Assembly (NCBI GenBank): GCA_008015595.1
Contig: SSFW01000152.1
Coordinates: 1 to 44,252 of the forward strand
Length of the DNA stretch: 44,252 nt
Direction of reading: 5' to 3'
Source: Nitrosomonas sp.
GTDB taxonomy: Bacteria > Pseudomonadota > Gammaproteobacteria > Burkholderiales > Nitrosomonadaceae
Shown here: in pieces, positions 1 through 8,947 of the stretch
Position numbering within the stretch: position 1 is the first letter of the stretch
Layout of the letters: each line of letters starts with the position of its first letter
The notes under the pieces: model-generated
The model's input: only the letters and a program-made list of their open reading frames with translations
Told to the model about the DNA's origin: nothing
Database searches by the model: none
Translations under genes and position numbers: made by a program

Positions 1-2
1 GG

Positions 3-176
3 CACTGCCATATTAACGGTATTGAATCGTTTTGGAGTTTTACTAAGCGGCGACTGGCAAAGTTTAATGGTGTATCAGTTAACTTTGAATTGCATCTAAA
101 AGAATCTGAATGGCGATGGAAAAAACAACCTGATGAGCTTGCTAGCGAACTATGGCAACTCATCAGATATTATTAA
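3..176 (+). mobile_element. IS1595-family (IS1016-like) transposase, C-terminal part, cut by window edge
   Basis: An open frame enters from the left edge and stops with TAA at 174-176. Its translation begins HCHINGIESFWSFTKRR and continues with an HLKESEWRW segment. This is the typical C-terminal signature of DDE transposases of the IS1595 family, IS1016 group (N-G-I-E-x-F-W-s-x-x-K-R, then a LKE-E-W/F-R block). Only about 57 residues are visible, so whether the copy is complete cannot be judged. The non-coding stretch after the stop (about 177-200) should hold the element's right terminal repeat; see the entry at 182-195. Confidence 0.8.
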
Positions 177-181
177 TCTCT

Positions 182-195
182 GCTAGTCTAGAGCC
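182..195. repeat. Probable right terminal inverted repeat of the IS1595-type element
   Basis: The 14-mer gctagtctagagcc lies six bases after the transposase stop, where the IS end is expected. Read inward it starts GGCTCTAG. A copy differing at one base (gctagtttagagcc) occurs at 28344-28357 inside a small palindrome. The exact IS boundary and target duplication cannot be fixed because the left end is outside the window. Confidence 0.45.
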
Positions 196-328
196 TTTAG
201 AATATAGTCTATCCTAAAATGTTCCAGTTTTGAGTTGTATAATCTTACCTATATCAGCAACTAGCAGAACTGCTATAAAGATCGCACTAGACACTATCGC
301 ACGATGGATGATCACTAAAGGCTTACTT

Positions 329-1267
329 ATGCAAGAAATATTATCAAAGAAGACACAATATAATAACAATAAGCTACATAAACGCTTACGCCGACTGGTT
401 GGAACAGCGATTGCTGATTTTAATATGATTGAGCCGGGAGATCGGATCATGGTTTGTTTATCCGGCGGAAAAGATAGCTATGGATTATTGGATATTTTGT
501 TAAATTTACAAGCGCATGCTCCGCTTGATTTTGAATTGGTTGCCGTTAATTTGGACCAAAAGCAACCTGGTTTTCCAGAGCATGTCTTACCTGAATATTT
601 AGCTCGAATCGGTGTTCCTTTTCGTATCGTCGAGCAAGATACTTATAGTGTAGTAAAGCGAGTGATTAGCGAGGGCAAAACAACCTGTAGCTTATGTTCT
701 CGTTTGCGTAGAGGTGTTCTGTATCGTGTCGCGAAAGAGCTTGGGGCAACTAAGATTGCGCTGGGTCATCATCGGGATGATATTCTTGAAACGTTTTTCC
801 TCAATCTATTTTATGGCGGTAAGCTTAAGGCAATGCCACCAAAATTAGTTAGCGATGATGGGAATCATATCGTGATTCGTCCCCTCGCTTATTGTAAGGA
901 AAAGGATTTAGCAGCCTACGCACAGGTTGCCAATTTTCCAATTATTCCTTGTAATCTGTGCGGTTCTCAGCCCAATTTGCAACGACAAGTCATCAAGGAA
1001 ATGATGCAGCAGTGGGATAAGAAATTTCCGGGTCGAATAGAAACAATGTTTACCGCGTTACAGAATATCCAACCTTCACATTTGGCTGATATTGCGCGCT
1101 ATGATTTTCAGGGGCTTAAGGCGCATGGAAAAGCCGATGCAGATGGCGATAAGGCATTTGATGAAGAACAATTTGAGCCTACGATTGCAGCGCTAATGCC
1201 ATTTTCTGATGATTCATCCGTTTATCAGGTTGCCTCGACACAGGATAATCATAACGGTTTTAAATAA
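329..1267 (+). CDS. ttcA: tRNA 2-thiocytidine(32) synthetase TtcA
   Basis: TtcA thiolates cytidine 32 of certain tRNAs in an ATP- and iron-sulfur-dependent reaction in the cytoplasm. The 312-residue product has the PP-loop SGGKDS at residues 45-50, which binds ATP. It has two C-x2-C pairs, C120/C123 (TCSLC) and C208/C211 (PCNLC), the cysteines that hold the TtcA 4Fe-4S cluster. The GHHRDD segment at about 146-151 is also typical. The frame opens further upstream at 230, but I chose ATG 329 because AAAGG at 317-321 is well placed and the 33 extra residues have no family counterpart. It stands alone, with an IS end upstream and a convergent gene ending 1 bp after its stop. Confidence 0.93.
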   Translation: MQEILSKKTQYNNNKLHKRLRRLVGTAIADFNMIEPGDRIMVCLSGGKDSYGLLDILLNLQAHAPLDFELVAVNLDQKQPGFPEHVLPEYLARIGVPFRIVEQDTYSVVKRVISEGKTTCSLCSRLRRGVLYRVAKELGATKIALGHHRDDILETFFLNLFYGGKLKAMPPKLVSDDGNHIVIRPLAYCKEKDLAAYAQVANFPIIPCNLCGSQPNLQRQVIKEMMQQWDKKFPGRIETMFTALQNIQPSHLADIARYDFQGLKAHGKADADGDKAFDEEQFEPTIAALMPFSDDSSVYQVASTQDNHNGFK

Positions 1268-1268
1268 A

Positions 1269-1655
1269 CTAATGGCGGTTATGGTTTCTTTTATAAGCAA
1301 TGGGTGGCGCAAGCTTATAAGTTATCAAGACGAGTAGTGCAAATAACAGGTAAATACTGGTTAACACATATTCTGGAAAATCATAAAATAAAATCCGATG
1401 CAACCACTGTTGCATAAAACTTTGCTCTGATCCTGTTCCGCGTAATTCATGCTCCCATGCTGTTAATGGGCAGGTAATACCGATCAGAGATTCACCGACG
1501 ACAAACAAGATGGCGGCGAGGTGTGTTAACCTAAAAGTGAAGTTTCTGATAAAAAGCCAGTTGAACCAAGTACCTAGCCAAATAACCGGCAGGCTAGCTA
1601 CTACGAATAAAACAAAAACAAAATGAATTAACAGAACGATGTCAGCAGTGTGCAC
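1269..1655 (-). CDS. DUF2784 family integral membrane protein
   Basis: This is a 128-residue protein with about four hydrophobic helices (near residues 5-25, 42-62, 85-112), a W-L-G-T-W-F-N-W motif near 26-33 and a conserved CPLTAWE segment near 62-68. These match the DUF2784 family, whose function is unknown. The start appears to be GTG at 1655; no better in-frame ATG exists nearby, and the ribosome site is weak. It lies 14 bp downstream of the TlpA-like gene, in the same direction, so it is probably the last gene of the cutA-dsbD-tlpA cluster. That position hints at a membrane or redox role but proves none. Its stop is back to back with that of ttcA. Confidence 0.75.
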   Translation of the reverse strand: MHTADIVLLIHFVFVLFVVASLPVIWLGTWFNWLFIRNFTFRLTHLAAILFVVGESLIGITCPLTAWEHELRGTGSEQSFMQQWLHRILFYDFPEYVLTSIYLLFALLVLITYKLAPPIAYKRNHNRH

Positions 1656-1669
1656 GTGCTGGATGATTA

Positions 1670-2209
1670 TTAAAGTAACGGTTTAATGATTTTTTCAATT
1701 TCTTCGATTTTGATGCGACCTAAATGACTATAAACAATTTCACCCGCACGGTTTAAGATAACAGTAAATGGGAGTGCTCCCTGGGGATTCCCCATTGCCT
1801 CGGCCAACGAAAATGCATCAAGCTCTCCTACGACGACAGGGTAATTAATTCCAAAATCGCGACTGAAGGAGGCAACTCGATCCGGTTGATCTACAGCGAT
1901 CCCAATTAAAACAAGCCCTTTATCGCGATATGTTTCTTGGGCTTGTATAAACTCCGGAATTTCTTCCTGGCACGGTGCACACCAGGTTGCCCAAAAGTTT
2001 ACCAGCAACACATTTCCCTGCCATTGTGAAAACGGCTGCATATCCCCTTTAACATCAGGAAGACCGGAAGAAAAGAACTTTTCTACCCCCCTTTTCTTTT
2101 CATCGCTACTTAGTTGGGGTGTTAGTTGTTGTGCCTTGAAAAAAAAACCAGCAGTCATTGCACTGAAGGCAATAACAGCATACAGCACGATTTTGCCAAA
2201 TTTTGACAT
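1670..2209 (-). CDS. TlpA/ResA-like membrane-anchored thioredoxin
   Basis: A 179-residue periplasmic thiol-disulfide oxidoreductase with an N-terminal signal anchor (about residues 7-24) and a thioredoxin-like domain. The active site is WCAPC at 76-80, preceded by VNFWAT. A cis-proline site is visible as GALPFTVIL near 144-152. Proteins of the TlpA/ResA/CcmG group reduce disulfides in apocytochromes or metal-site proteins, taking electrons from DsbD or CcdA. The gene is 40 bp downstream of dsbD in the same direction, which supports DsbD as its electron donor. AAGGAT lies 9 nt before the ATG. The exact client cannot be read from the sequence. Confidence 0.85.
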   Translation of the reverse strand: MSKFGKIVLYAVIAFSAMTAGFFFKAQQLTPQLSSDEKKRGVEKFFSSGLPDVKGDMQPFSQWQGNVLLVNFWATWCAPCQEEIPEFIQAQETYRDKGLVLIGIAVDQPDRVASFSRDFGINYPVVVGELDAFSLAEAMGNPQGALPFTVILNRAGEIVYSHLGRIKIEEIEKIIKPLL

Positions 2210-2249
2210 AAGCTTTTATCCTTGAGAAAACTGAGAATGCGCTATTAAA

Positions 2250-4184
2250 TTAGATTAATACCGCGTTTAAAACCGCTAGAAAATCATCTTTATTGAGGTA
2301 GCCGATAATTTTGATATTGGGTATTTCTGTACCGTTACGATCTAAAAATAAAATTCCCGGTGGGCCAAATAGCTTAAAGCGTTTAAGCAAAGCGGCATCA
2401 TCCGGCGTTCCATGGGTAACATCGACTTGCAGCAGTACTACATCTTTTAATTTTGCTTGTACTCGCTCATCAGAAAAGGTGAATCGCTCCATTTCTTTAC
2501 AGGAGATGCACCAATCCGCGTAAAAATCAACCATGATGTATTTATCATGAGACTGTGCAATGATTTCGTCTAGCTCAGTAACTGATCTGACCGGTTGGAA
2601 TGGTAAGTGGGCTAGTTGATCCCATCCCTTTTCAGAGAAACTAACATTGCTAGAGCTACTTGTAATGCTTAATTTTGAGAGAGGCTGTAGAACATCCCTG
2701 CTTCCTGATAGGACTCCAATCAGTAATGCAAAACCCGTCAATAATGCGATGACACCAACACCTTTGAGAAATTTACGGAAACCCGAGGCATTAACGGGGA
2801 GTGGATCAATTGCATGTAGATAAATTGCCGAAATGATGAGCAATGCAGCCCATAGCAGCATGTAAATTACGGTGGAGACAACAGGTGAAATTAACCAAAT
2901 AGAGACAGCCAGCAATAAAACACCAAAGAATTGCTTAATTGATTCCATCCAAGGGCCAGATTTGGGAAGTAATGCGCCGGCCGATGCTCCGATTAATAAG
3001 AGAGGAACGCCCATTCCAAGGGCCATGACAAATAAAGCTGACCCCCCTAGGACAATATCACGCGTCTGGCTAATATAGAGCAAAGCGCCTGCCAGCGGTG
3101 CTGCAACACAGGGACTGACTATCAAAGCCGATAATGCACCCATTCCAAAAACACTGGATAGATGACCACCATGGAGATGGCCGGCTTCTTCTGAAATTTT
3201 GCTCTGTAAGAAGCTGGGAAGCTGTAATTCATAAAAACCAAACATTGAAAAAGCGAGTAAGATAAATATCAGGGCGAAGGTGCCCAATACCCAGGCATTT
3301 TGTAACACTGCAGAAAGCATTGCGCCCGACAAACCAGCCGCCACACCGGCAATTGCATAAGCAATAGCCATTCCTAGCACGTAAGCAAGGGCGAGCACGA
3401 AACCTCGGCCTTTAGTCATATGCTGGCTTCGATTGGCGATGATCCCAGATAAAATGGGGAACATTGGAAATACGCAGGGTGTAAAAGAAAGTAAGAGACC
3501 AATACCAAAGAAGCCGGCCAGTATTAGGCCAAAACTGCCACTGGCAAACATTTGTTCAATCTTGAAAGATTCTGTCTCGATTGCGGGTGGACGAGAAGGA
3601 GTTTGAAATAACGTAGCAGTACTATCAATGGGTGCCGCCGCGGCATTCCCACTCAATGTCTCAGCAACAGTATTTACGGCTGTTTTGATTGCAGGTAGCG
3701 TTACCTCATTTATTTTTTTGATCGGCGCGTAGCAGACACCAACGGGTTCATTACAACCTTGATAGGTTGATGCCAGTGAAAGTTGATCTGGCGCCTCAAT
3801 TCCTCGCTTTAATGCGATCACTGCCTGAAAAGGCTGATAATAAACTTCTGTTTTACCAAACGTGAGATCATCTTTCATTTTACCAGGCGGTAATGAAATT
3901 TTTTCAATCTGAATTCCTTCACTTTGGGGTTCGAATGCGATTTTATCGCGATAGAGGTAATAATTCTTAGCTGGCGTAAAATGAGCGATCAGCGTGTGCT
4001 CGTCTTTTACCTCAATAGCGAGTTTAAATGCTTCGTCTGGCGGTAGAAGTTCTTGTTCTGCTTGCCCAAAATTAGCCCCCAATTTTTGTAAAAGGGTCAT
4101 GACACCCGAGCGACCCTCCTCTTGAGCAATCGCCGGATTAACCGTAAAAAAGAAAAGTACAAATAAAAATGGAAATAAACGCAT
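2250..4184 (-). CDS. dsbD: Thiol:disulfide interchange protein DsbD
   Basis: DsbD carries electrons from cytoplasmic thioredoxin across the inner membrane to periplasmic reductases. All three modules are present in 644 residues. After a signal peptide (1-20) comes the alpha domain with C144 and C151 (YQGCNEPVGVC). The eight-helix beta domain has its two redox cysteines C237 (FTPCVFP) and C359 (VSPCVAAP). The gamma thioredoxin domain has WCISC at 558-562. It is somewhat longer than E. coli DsbD, mainly through a loop between alpha and beta (about 160-205). It follows cutA by 32 bp, the same neighbour order as in E. coli, and precedes the TlpA-like gene that it probably feeds. Confidence 0.95.
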   Translation of the reverse strand: MRLFPFLFVLFFFTVNPAIAQEEGRSGVMTLLQKLGANFGQAEQELLPPDEAFKLAIEVKDEHTLIAHFTPAKNYYLYRDKIAFEPQSEGIQIEKISLPPGKMKDDLTFGKTEVYYQPFQAVIALKRGIEAPDQLSLASTYQGCNEPVGVCYAPIKKINEVTLPAIKTAVNTVAETLSGNAAAAPIDSTATLFQTPSRPPAIETESFKIEQMFASGSFGLILAGFFGIGLLLSFTPCVFPMFPILSGIIANRSQHMTKGRGFVLALAYVLGMAIAYAIAGVAAGLSGAMLSAVLQNAWVLGTFALIFILLAFSMFGFYELQLPSFLQSKISEEAGHLHGGHLSSVFGMGALSALIVSPCVAAPLAGALLYISQTRDIVLGGSALFVMALGMGVPLLLIGASAGALLPKSGPWMESIKQFFGVLLLAVSIWLISPVVSTVIYMLLWAALLIISAIYLHAIDPLPVNASGFRKFLKGVGVIALLTGFALLIGVLSGSRDVLQPLSKLSITSSSSNVSFSEKGWDQLAHLPFQPVRSVTELDEIIAQSHDKYIMVDFYADWCISCKEMERFTFSDERVQAKLKDVVLLQVDVTHGTPDDAALLKRFKLFGPPGILFLDRNGTEIPNIKIIGYLNKDDFLAVLNAVLI

Positions 4185-4216
4185 AACTTAATTAATTAGT
4201 AAGTAATAAATCAATT

Positions 4217-4534
4217 TTAATGAACAGTTTCATCAGCAATCCATTGTAGATAAGCAGGCAACCCTTTTATAATAGGGACCGCTATGATTTCTGGGAGTTC
4301 ATAGGGATGCAAGGCTTTAATCGTCTGCTCAACCGCTGCATAGTGCGCGGACAATGTTTTGATTACTACCGGCACCTCTGTTGCTGTTTCGGTTTTACCC
4401 TTCCAATGATATATTGAAGTCAATTGCGACCCAATATGAACACATGCAGCTTTATGTTGATCGATCAGTTGCTTAGCTAGCCTTAAGGCCCCTTTTTCTT
4501 CGGGAAAGCTGGTAAGTATCAGTATTGCTTCCAT
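4217..4534 (-). CDS. cutA: Divalent-ion tolerance protein CutA1
   Basis: A small cytoplasmic trimeric protein of the PII-like fold, linked to divalent metal tolerance. Family marks are the ACVHIG segment, YHWKGKTE, and HPYELPEIIAVPI near the C-terminus. The frame opens at 4552 (M-Y-K-T-D-I), but the second methionine at 4534 gives the usual CutA length of about 105 residues and starts directly at the first beta strand (EAILILTS). The upstream start remains possible. It is the first gene of a minus-strand cluster with dsbD, as in E. coli. The molecular function of CutA1 is still uncertain in general. Confidence 0.9.
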   Translation of the reverse strand: MEAILILTSFPEEKGALRLAKQLIDQHKAACVHIGSQLTSIYHWKGKTETATEVPVVIKTLSAHYAAVEQTIKALHPYELPEIIAVPIIKGLPAYLQWIADETVH

Positions 4535-4670
4535 AATATCTGTTTTGTACACCGAGAAAACTAGATTTTTTCATTTTTTTAGTATTAAACTCAAGCTTTC
4601 TTTTAATAACGTAAGATCAGCTAGATCTTCTAGCCATTGAAAAACGAATTGTTTTAAACGTGGGTTCTTA

Positions 4671-4880
4671 ATGATCAAAAGACTATTTTTATTACTGCAG
4701 TTTCTCGCCTTCATTGCGCCGATTGGTATTTTTCTAATGTATATCATCATGGATGAAGGAGATCAATTTACCTATGAGCATTACTGGGTAACCGCGATGA
4801 GTTTTATCCCCTTTGTTTTCGTGTTGCTGATTAAATATATGTTTTCAGATTTAGACCAAAATAAAAGGGATGACAGATGA
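4671..4880 (+). CDS. Small two-helix membrane protein, unknown
   Basis: A 69-residue protein with hydrophobic segments at about 3-26 and 43-60, separated by an acidic loop (MDEGDQFTYEHYW), and a charged tail (DLDQNKRDDR). I do not recognise the family. Its stop overlaps the next start in an ATGA arrangement (4877-4880), which implies translational coupling with the downstream exported protein. The two are likely expressed and used together. It diverges from cutA across about 120 bp that should hold the promoter; I see no convincing consensus there. Confidence 0.65.
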   Translation: MIKRLFLLLQFLAFIAPIGIFLMYIIMDEGDQFTYEHYWVTAMSFIPFVFVLLIKYMFSDLDQNKRDDR

Positions 4881-5278
4881 AAAAGCCTATTTTATTGATT
4901 GGATTATTGATATTAGGGATTGTTGAATGGGCTCAAATTTCTGCAAGCTCAAATACCGAACATGAAATATTTTCAGCTGAAGCAGTAGAAAAAATTACGA
5001 TTGATGCCGGTTTTGGTTGGGGGATTTTTGGCGGGAGTGTTTATAATGGTAATTCGGATTACACGATAACTCAGATTACCGTTAAATTGACGCCATCCCA
5101 AATTATTGGAACATCAAGCACATCGCCATTAGTAGCAGAGCGCTATCATATCGATATTACGGTCCCTCCTTTAACGAAAGCCGCACTTTCAATGCCGCTC
5201 GATGCGGATGGCACACTAGAGTTTCTGTGGGAGTTGGTACAAGTTCAAGGTTATAGGGTTTCAGTGAAGTCAAATTAG
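4877..5278 (+). CDS. Exported protein of unknown function, coupled to the upstream small membrane protein
   Basis: A 133-residue product with an N-terminal signal or anchor segment (MKKPILLIGLLILGIVEWA) followed by a domain that looks all-beta. It contains a glycine-rich stretch (DAGFGWGIFGGSVYNGN) and alternating hydrophobic strands (ITQITVKL, YHIDITVPPL, YRVSVKSN). No cysteine or catalytic motif is visible, and I do not recognise the family. It overlaps the upstream 69-residue membrane protein by four bases. The pair may form a small envelope unit, but there is no functional evidence. Confidence 0.65.
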   Translation: MKKPILLIGLLILGIVEWAQISASSNTEHEIFSAEAVEKITIDAGFGWGIFGGSVYNGNSDYTITQITVKLTPSQIIGTSSTSPLVAERYHIDITVPPLTKAALSMPLDADGTLEFLWELVQVQGYRVSVKSN

Positions 5279-5301
5279 TTTCTTGTTTTTTCTTAGCCGA
5301 T

Positions 5302-5307
5302 TATAAT
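5302..5307 (+). promoter_or_regulatory. Candidate -10 element (TATAAT)
   Basis: A perfect TATAAT hexamer lies 33 bp before the start at 5341, downstream of the stop of the preceding gene. The best upstream -35 candidates are poorly matched or badly spaced, so this is only a tentative promoter for the small secreted protein and the carbonic anhydrase gene behind it. Confidence 0.35.
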
Positions 5308-5340
5308 AGCTACTTTGCATAAATTAGTGATGGAGTGTCT

Positions 5341-5583
5341 ATGATCGTTAGGCAAAACATTGTTTTGATTATCGTTGCATTGTTTACTTTTTCTAACTCG
5401 GCAGTAGCTACCAATCAAAGTGCTGAGGAAAAAAATCAAACCAGCTTAATAACTGACTCAGCGCAGCAAGCAGTTCAACCTTCAAAGCACTCAATTCTCA
5501 AAGAGAAAAAATCGGAGCAACCTGAATCAACAAAACCAATCAAGCCTAATATGGCGGATTATTGCCGAAAACATACTTGCTAA
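5341..5583 (+). CDS. Small secreted Lys/Ser/Gln-rich protein, unknown
   Basis: An 80-residue product with a clear signal peptide (MIVRQNIVLIIVALFTFSNS, cleavage probably after AVA near residue 23), a low-complexity polar body rich in K, Q, S and E, and a C-terminal NMADYCRKHTC with two cysteines five residues apart. The start is ATG 5341, because GGAG at 5332-5335 lies 5 nt upstream; a GTG at 5335 would overlap that site. A TATAAT hexamer at 5302-5307 is a good -10 match, but no clear -35 pairs with it. It precedes the carbonic anhydrase gene by 21 bp, so the two may share a transcript. Function unknown. Confidence 0.6.
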   Translation: MIVRQNIVLIIVALFTFSNSAVATNQSAEEKNQTSLITDSAQQAVQPSKHSILKEKKSEQPESTKPIKPNMADYCRKHTC

Positions 5584-5604
5584 TTGGTGCGGAGTATTGA
5601 TTAC

Positions 5605-6381
5605 ATGAAATTGATGACGAATTTGAGTAATTATGTTTTAGCTGCATTGCTTACCCTTTCGATCGCCAATGCCGCAGAGTGGTCTTACGAGGAACAGAAA
5701 CGATGGGGTAGCATTGAAGATCATAGCCAGCACGAAGTACCTCATATTTATCCTTATGCGGTTTGTAGCATTGGTCAGCATCAATCGCCAGTAGATCTAG
5801 CGACATCGCAGGTTTCTAAGCGGCTGAATAACTTGAAGTTTCGTTATTATGCTGACAAGCCTGATTTTTTTAATACGGGTCACGCAGTGCAGGTCAATCT
5901 TTCAAATGATTATCAGGGAGAATTATTAGTCGGTAAAGAAGCTTATCCTTTGATTCAGCTTCATTTTCACGAGCCTAGTGAGCATGTAATTGGAACCAAA
6001 ATATTTCCTGCAGAATTACATTTTGTTCATGTTAGGGATGATGGAAAAATTGCAGTTCTTGGGGTGCTCCTTGAAATTGGAAAAGATAACCCGGTGTTTC
6101 AGACTATCTTGGAAAATACGCCACCCCAAGGGGGAGAGCTCAAGCAAGATAGTGACGTGTGGCTTAGCATAACCAGCTTGCTTCCTGAAAAAAGGGATGA
6201 GTATTACACTTTAGCTGGTTCTTTAACGACACCACCATGCAGTGAAGGGGTGGATTGGTATGTTTTAACGGATACCACCGAAATATCCGAAACGCAATTG
6301 GATCGACTCAAAAGTTTCTTTTCCGGGAATGCTCGATTAAAGCAAGAACTTAACAATCGGGCTATTGCTAAGAAGAAATAA
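5605..6381 (+). CDS. Periplasmic alpha-carbonic anhydrase
   Basis: It interconverts CO2 and bicarbonate in the periplasm using one zinc ion. The 258-residue product has a signal peptide ending near ANA (residue 23) and the alpha-class signatures QHQSPVDL (58-65) and LTTPPCSEGVDW. The zinc ligands are H120 and H122 (LHFHEPSEH) and H139 (ELHFVH). C54 and the cysteine in TTPPCSEG are placed to form the disulfide usual in bacterial alpha enzymes. ATG 5605 has GGAG at 5591-5594, and the signal peptide begins there; the open frame upstream (from TTG 5584) adds only MVRSIDY. In an autotroph such an enzyme could help inorganic carbon supply, but this is inference. Confidence 0.93.
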   Translation: MKLMTNLSNYVLAALLTLSIANAAEWSYEEQKRWGSIEDHSQHEVPHIYPYAVCSIGQHQSPVDLATSQVSKRLNNLKFRYYADKPDFFNTGHAVQVNLSNDYQGELLVGKEAYPLIQLHFHEPSEHVIGTKIFPAELHFVHVRDDGKIAVLGVLLEIGKDNPVFQTILENTPPQGGELKQDSDVWLSITSLLPEKRDEYYTLAGSLTTPPCSEGVDWYVLTDTTEISETQLDRLKSFFSGNARLKQELNNRAIAKKK

Positions 6382-6406
6382 CTTTCCCTGTGCGGCTACG
6401 CTAAGT

Positions 6407-8947
6407 CTAATGAACATGCTGCTGATGCTTTGATGTGACCAAAGCAGTAATTTGCTCTCCTGGAATAGGCTTGTTAATCCAGTACCCCTGGAATTTTGCA
6501 CAACCGGCATTTTTGAGTATCTCAAATTGCTGTTGATTTTCGACGCCTTCTGCTACTACATCAAGCCCAAGGTTTTTGCCCATATTGATGATGGTTTTTA
6601 CTAAAGTTAAATCATCCTGGTCGGTCAGGATATCTCTGACAAACATCCGCTCAATTTTTAATTGCGCTAATTTAAAGCGCTTTAAATAGCTTAGCGAAGA
6701 GTAACCTGTTCCAAAATCATCGATGGATAAGCGAATGCCGAGTGTACGCAATTCATTAATTTTTTTAACGGTATCATCAATATGATTGATCAAGGAAGAC
6801 TCGGTGAGCTCGAGAATTAGGCGGCTATGATCAATCTGTGATTGCTCAATTTTTCGTTTTAATTTTTGCACAAAACCTGATTCCTGAAATTGAACTGCGC
6901 TGATATTTAGTGATAATGTCAAAGATTTAAGTGTGTCATGTTGTTGCCAAAATTGTAATTGTCTAATTCCTTCATCGATAATCCAATCACCAATCGGAAT
7001 GATGTAACCATTATTCTCGATGAGTGAAAGAAACTCATTGGGGCCGACGATACCTTTGTCAGGGTGCTGCCAGCGTAACAATGCTTCAGCACCGACAATT
7101 TGCTGGCTTTGATTAATTAATAACTGATAATGAAGTCTGAACTGATGCTTATCAACCGCTATCCAAAGTTCCTTTTCGAGCTGAGTCCGGCGCTCTAATT
7201 CTTGCTGCATATGAGGATCAAAGAAGCGCAGTGTATTTCTTCCGGCACATTTGGCTTCATACATCGCTTTATCAGCCCACTTCAAAATATCATCCGCTTT
7301 ACTATACTGATCAGAAAACATGCAGATCCCGATGCTGGATGAACCACGATGACGAATATTATTGACTCGATATTCTTGATGAAGCCGACTCAATATTGAT
7401 TCCGCTATCTGAGTAGTAATGTTCATAGCGTGACTGTCATCGCTACCCAGTTGCTCAAGCATGACAACAAACTCATCCCCACCCAACCTTGCGACCGTAT
7501 CAGTTTCCCGGATACAGCTTGTAATCCTTTTCGCAGCTTCAATAAGCAACGCATCACCGGCATCGTGACCATGCGTATCATTCAGAAATTTAAAATTGTC
7601 GAGATCAATAAATAGCAGCGCATTATAAGTTTTATTGCGCTGGCAAGCAGTGACAGTATGTCTTAATCGATCTAAGAATAAGCGTCGATTGGGTAATTTT
7701 GTTAACGCATCATAAAATGCAAGATCAAGAATTTCCTTTTCTGAAGCCTTACGTTGACTAATATCTTCTTTAATCGCGATGTAATAGCAAATTTCATCAG
7801 ATTCATTGGTAACAGGCGTTATAGTCATGTGTTCATGGTACAAGGCCCCATCTTTTTTCTTATTGATTATTTCGCCTTTCCAAACTTTTTTTGATGAAAT
7901 TGTTTGCCACATATCCTTATAGAACAACTCGTTTTGTTGTCCAGAATTCATCAAATCTTTTACGTTCATACCAACGGCTTCGTGACGACGATATCCTGTC
8001 AATTCGGTGAAAGCAGGATTAATCCATTCAATGGTTGCAGCAGTATCTGTGATCATTATGGCATTTGCTGCAGCCTCTAAAGCGATATTTTGAATCTTAA
8101 GCTGAAGTTCAGATTGCTTGCGTTCGGTAAGATCGACATGAGTTCCGATTAATCGTTTAGGATAAATAAGGGTACCGCTATTATCACGCGCCAATGATGC
8201 TCTTGAGAGAACGGTGACCCAGTGCCCCCCTTTATGCTTCATCTTAAACTCAGTTTCAAATTTATCTTTGCGCCCTGTGACATAATCATCAACTAACTTG
8301 AGAACCCGGGATTTATCTTCTGGGTTGACTAATTTTTCCCAAGTTTTAAGGCTTGGCGACAGTAATTCATGATCGGAATAGCCCAGCATGGCTTTCCACC
8401 GGCTAGAGTAATAAACATAATTGGTTTCCATATTCCAATCCCAATATCCATCATTAGCTCCGCTGAGTGCCCAGGAAAGTCTTTTATTACTTAAGATCAA
8501 ATTTTCTAGAAAAATCTTGTGTTTTGAAATATCAACCATTATTCCCATCACGTGCTGCGCTTTGTTATTTTCTGGGGAATAAATTAATTGCATTTCAACG
8601 TGAATGATCTGAGTATTATTTACTTTAAGGCGGCATTCGGTGTGAAAGCTATGCTTGCTCGCGCTTGTTCGTATTAGTTGTAGTTTTTTTCTTAAATAAT
8701 CATGATCTTGTTCGTGAACAAAATTAAGTAAGGAGTGTTTGACTACTTTTGCTACAGGAAGACCAGTAGTGGTTTCCCAAGCAGGATTCAGGTAAATAAA
8801 ATGGTTATGTGTATCGAGTTGGAAAATAATATGGGCACCATCCCTAATCAATTGTGCCGCATCTTTCTCAGGTAATTTTATCTCATTTGATAATTCAAGT
8901 TTTTCGTATAACTGAATGACTCGTTTTTCGATTTTCTTATTATTCAT
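6407..8947 (-). CDS. PAS-PAS-PAS-GGDEF-EAL cyclic-di-GMP signalling protein
   Basis: An 846-residue soluble protein with no membrane segment. Three PAS modules (about 28-140, 148-280, 285-405) carry WETTTGLP, WKAMLGYSDHEL and NPAFTELTGYRRHEA signatures, two followed by PAC-like motifs (DISKHK, DLTERKQ, DISQRKAS). The GGDEF domain (about 410-575) has an intact RLGGDEF active site. The EAL domain (about 590-840) keeps AEALLRW, LELTES, DDFGTGYSSLSYLK and VAEGVEN. One EAL motif reads LKIERMFV instead of the usual LKIDRSFV, so activity cannot be assumed. Such proteins make and/or break c-di-GMP in response to signals sensed by PAS domains. It is convergent with the carbonic anhydrase gene; the role in this cell is unknown. 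Confidence 0.93.
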   Translation of the reverse strand: MNNKKIEKRVIQLYEKLELSNEIKLPEKDAAQLIRDGAHIIFQLDTHNHFIYLNPAWETTTGLPVAKVVKHSLLNFVHEQDHDYLRKKLQLIRTSASKHSFHTECRLKVNNTQIIHVEMQLIYSPENNKAQHVMGIMVDISKHKIFLENLILSNKRLSWALSGANDGYWDWNMETNYVYYSSRWKAMLGYSDHELLSPSLKTWEKLVNPEDKSRVLKLVDDYVTGRKDKFETEFKMKHKGGHWVTVLSRASLARDNSGTLIYPKRLIGTHVDLTERKQSELQLKIQNIALEAAANAIMITDTAATIEWINPAFTELTGYRRHEAVGMNVKDLMNSGQQNELFYKDMWQTISSKKVWKGEIINKKKDGALYHEHMTITPVTNESDEICYYIAIKEDISQRKASEKEILDLAFYDALTKLPNRRLFLDRLRHTVTACQRNKTYNALLFIDLDNFKFLNDTHGHDAGDALLIEAAKRITSCIRETDTVARLGGDEFVVMLEQLGSDDSHAMNITTQIAESILSRLHQEYRVNNIRHRGSSSIGICMFSDQYSKADDILKWADKAMYEAKCAGRNTLRFFDPHMQQELERRTQLEKELWIAVDKHQFRLHYQLLINQSQQIVGAEALLRWQHPDKGIVGPNEFLSLIENNGYIIPIGDWIIDEGIRQLQFWQQHDTLKSLTLSLNISAVQFQESGFVQKLKRKIEQSQIDHSRLILELTESSLINHIDDTVKKINELRTLGIRLSIDDFGTGYSSLSYLKRFKLAQLKIERMFVRDILTDQDDLTLVKTIINMGKNLGLDVVAEGVENQQQFEILKNAGCAKFQGYWINKPIPGEQITALVTSKHQQHVH

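Noticed and set aside
230-328. N-terminal extension of ttcA by 33 residues
   Set aside because: AAAGG at 317-321 fits ATG 329, and the extra residues do not resemble the family's start.
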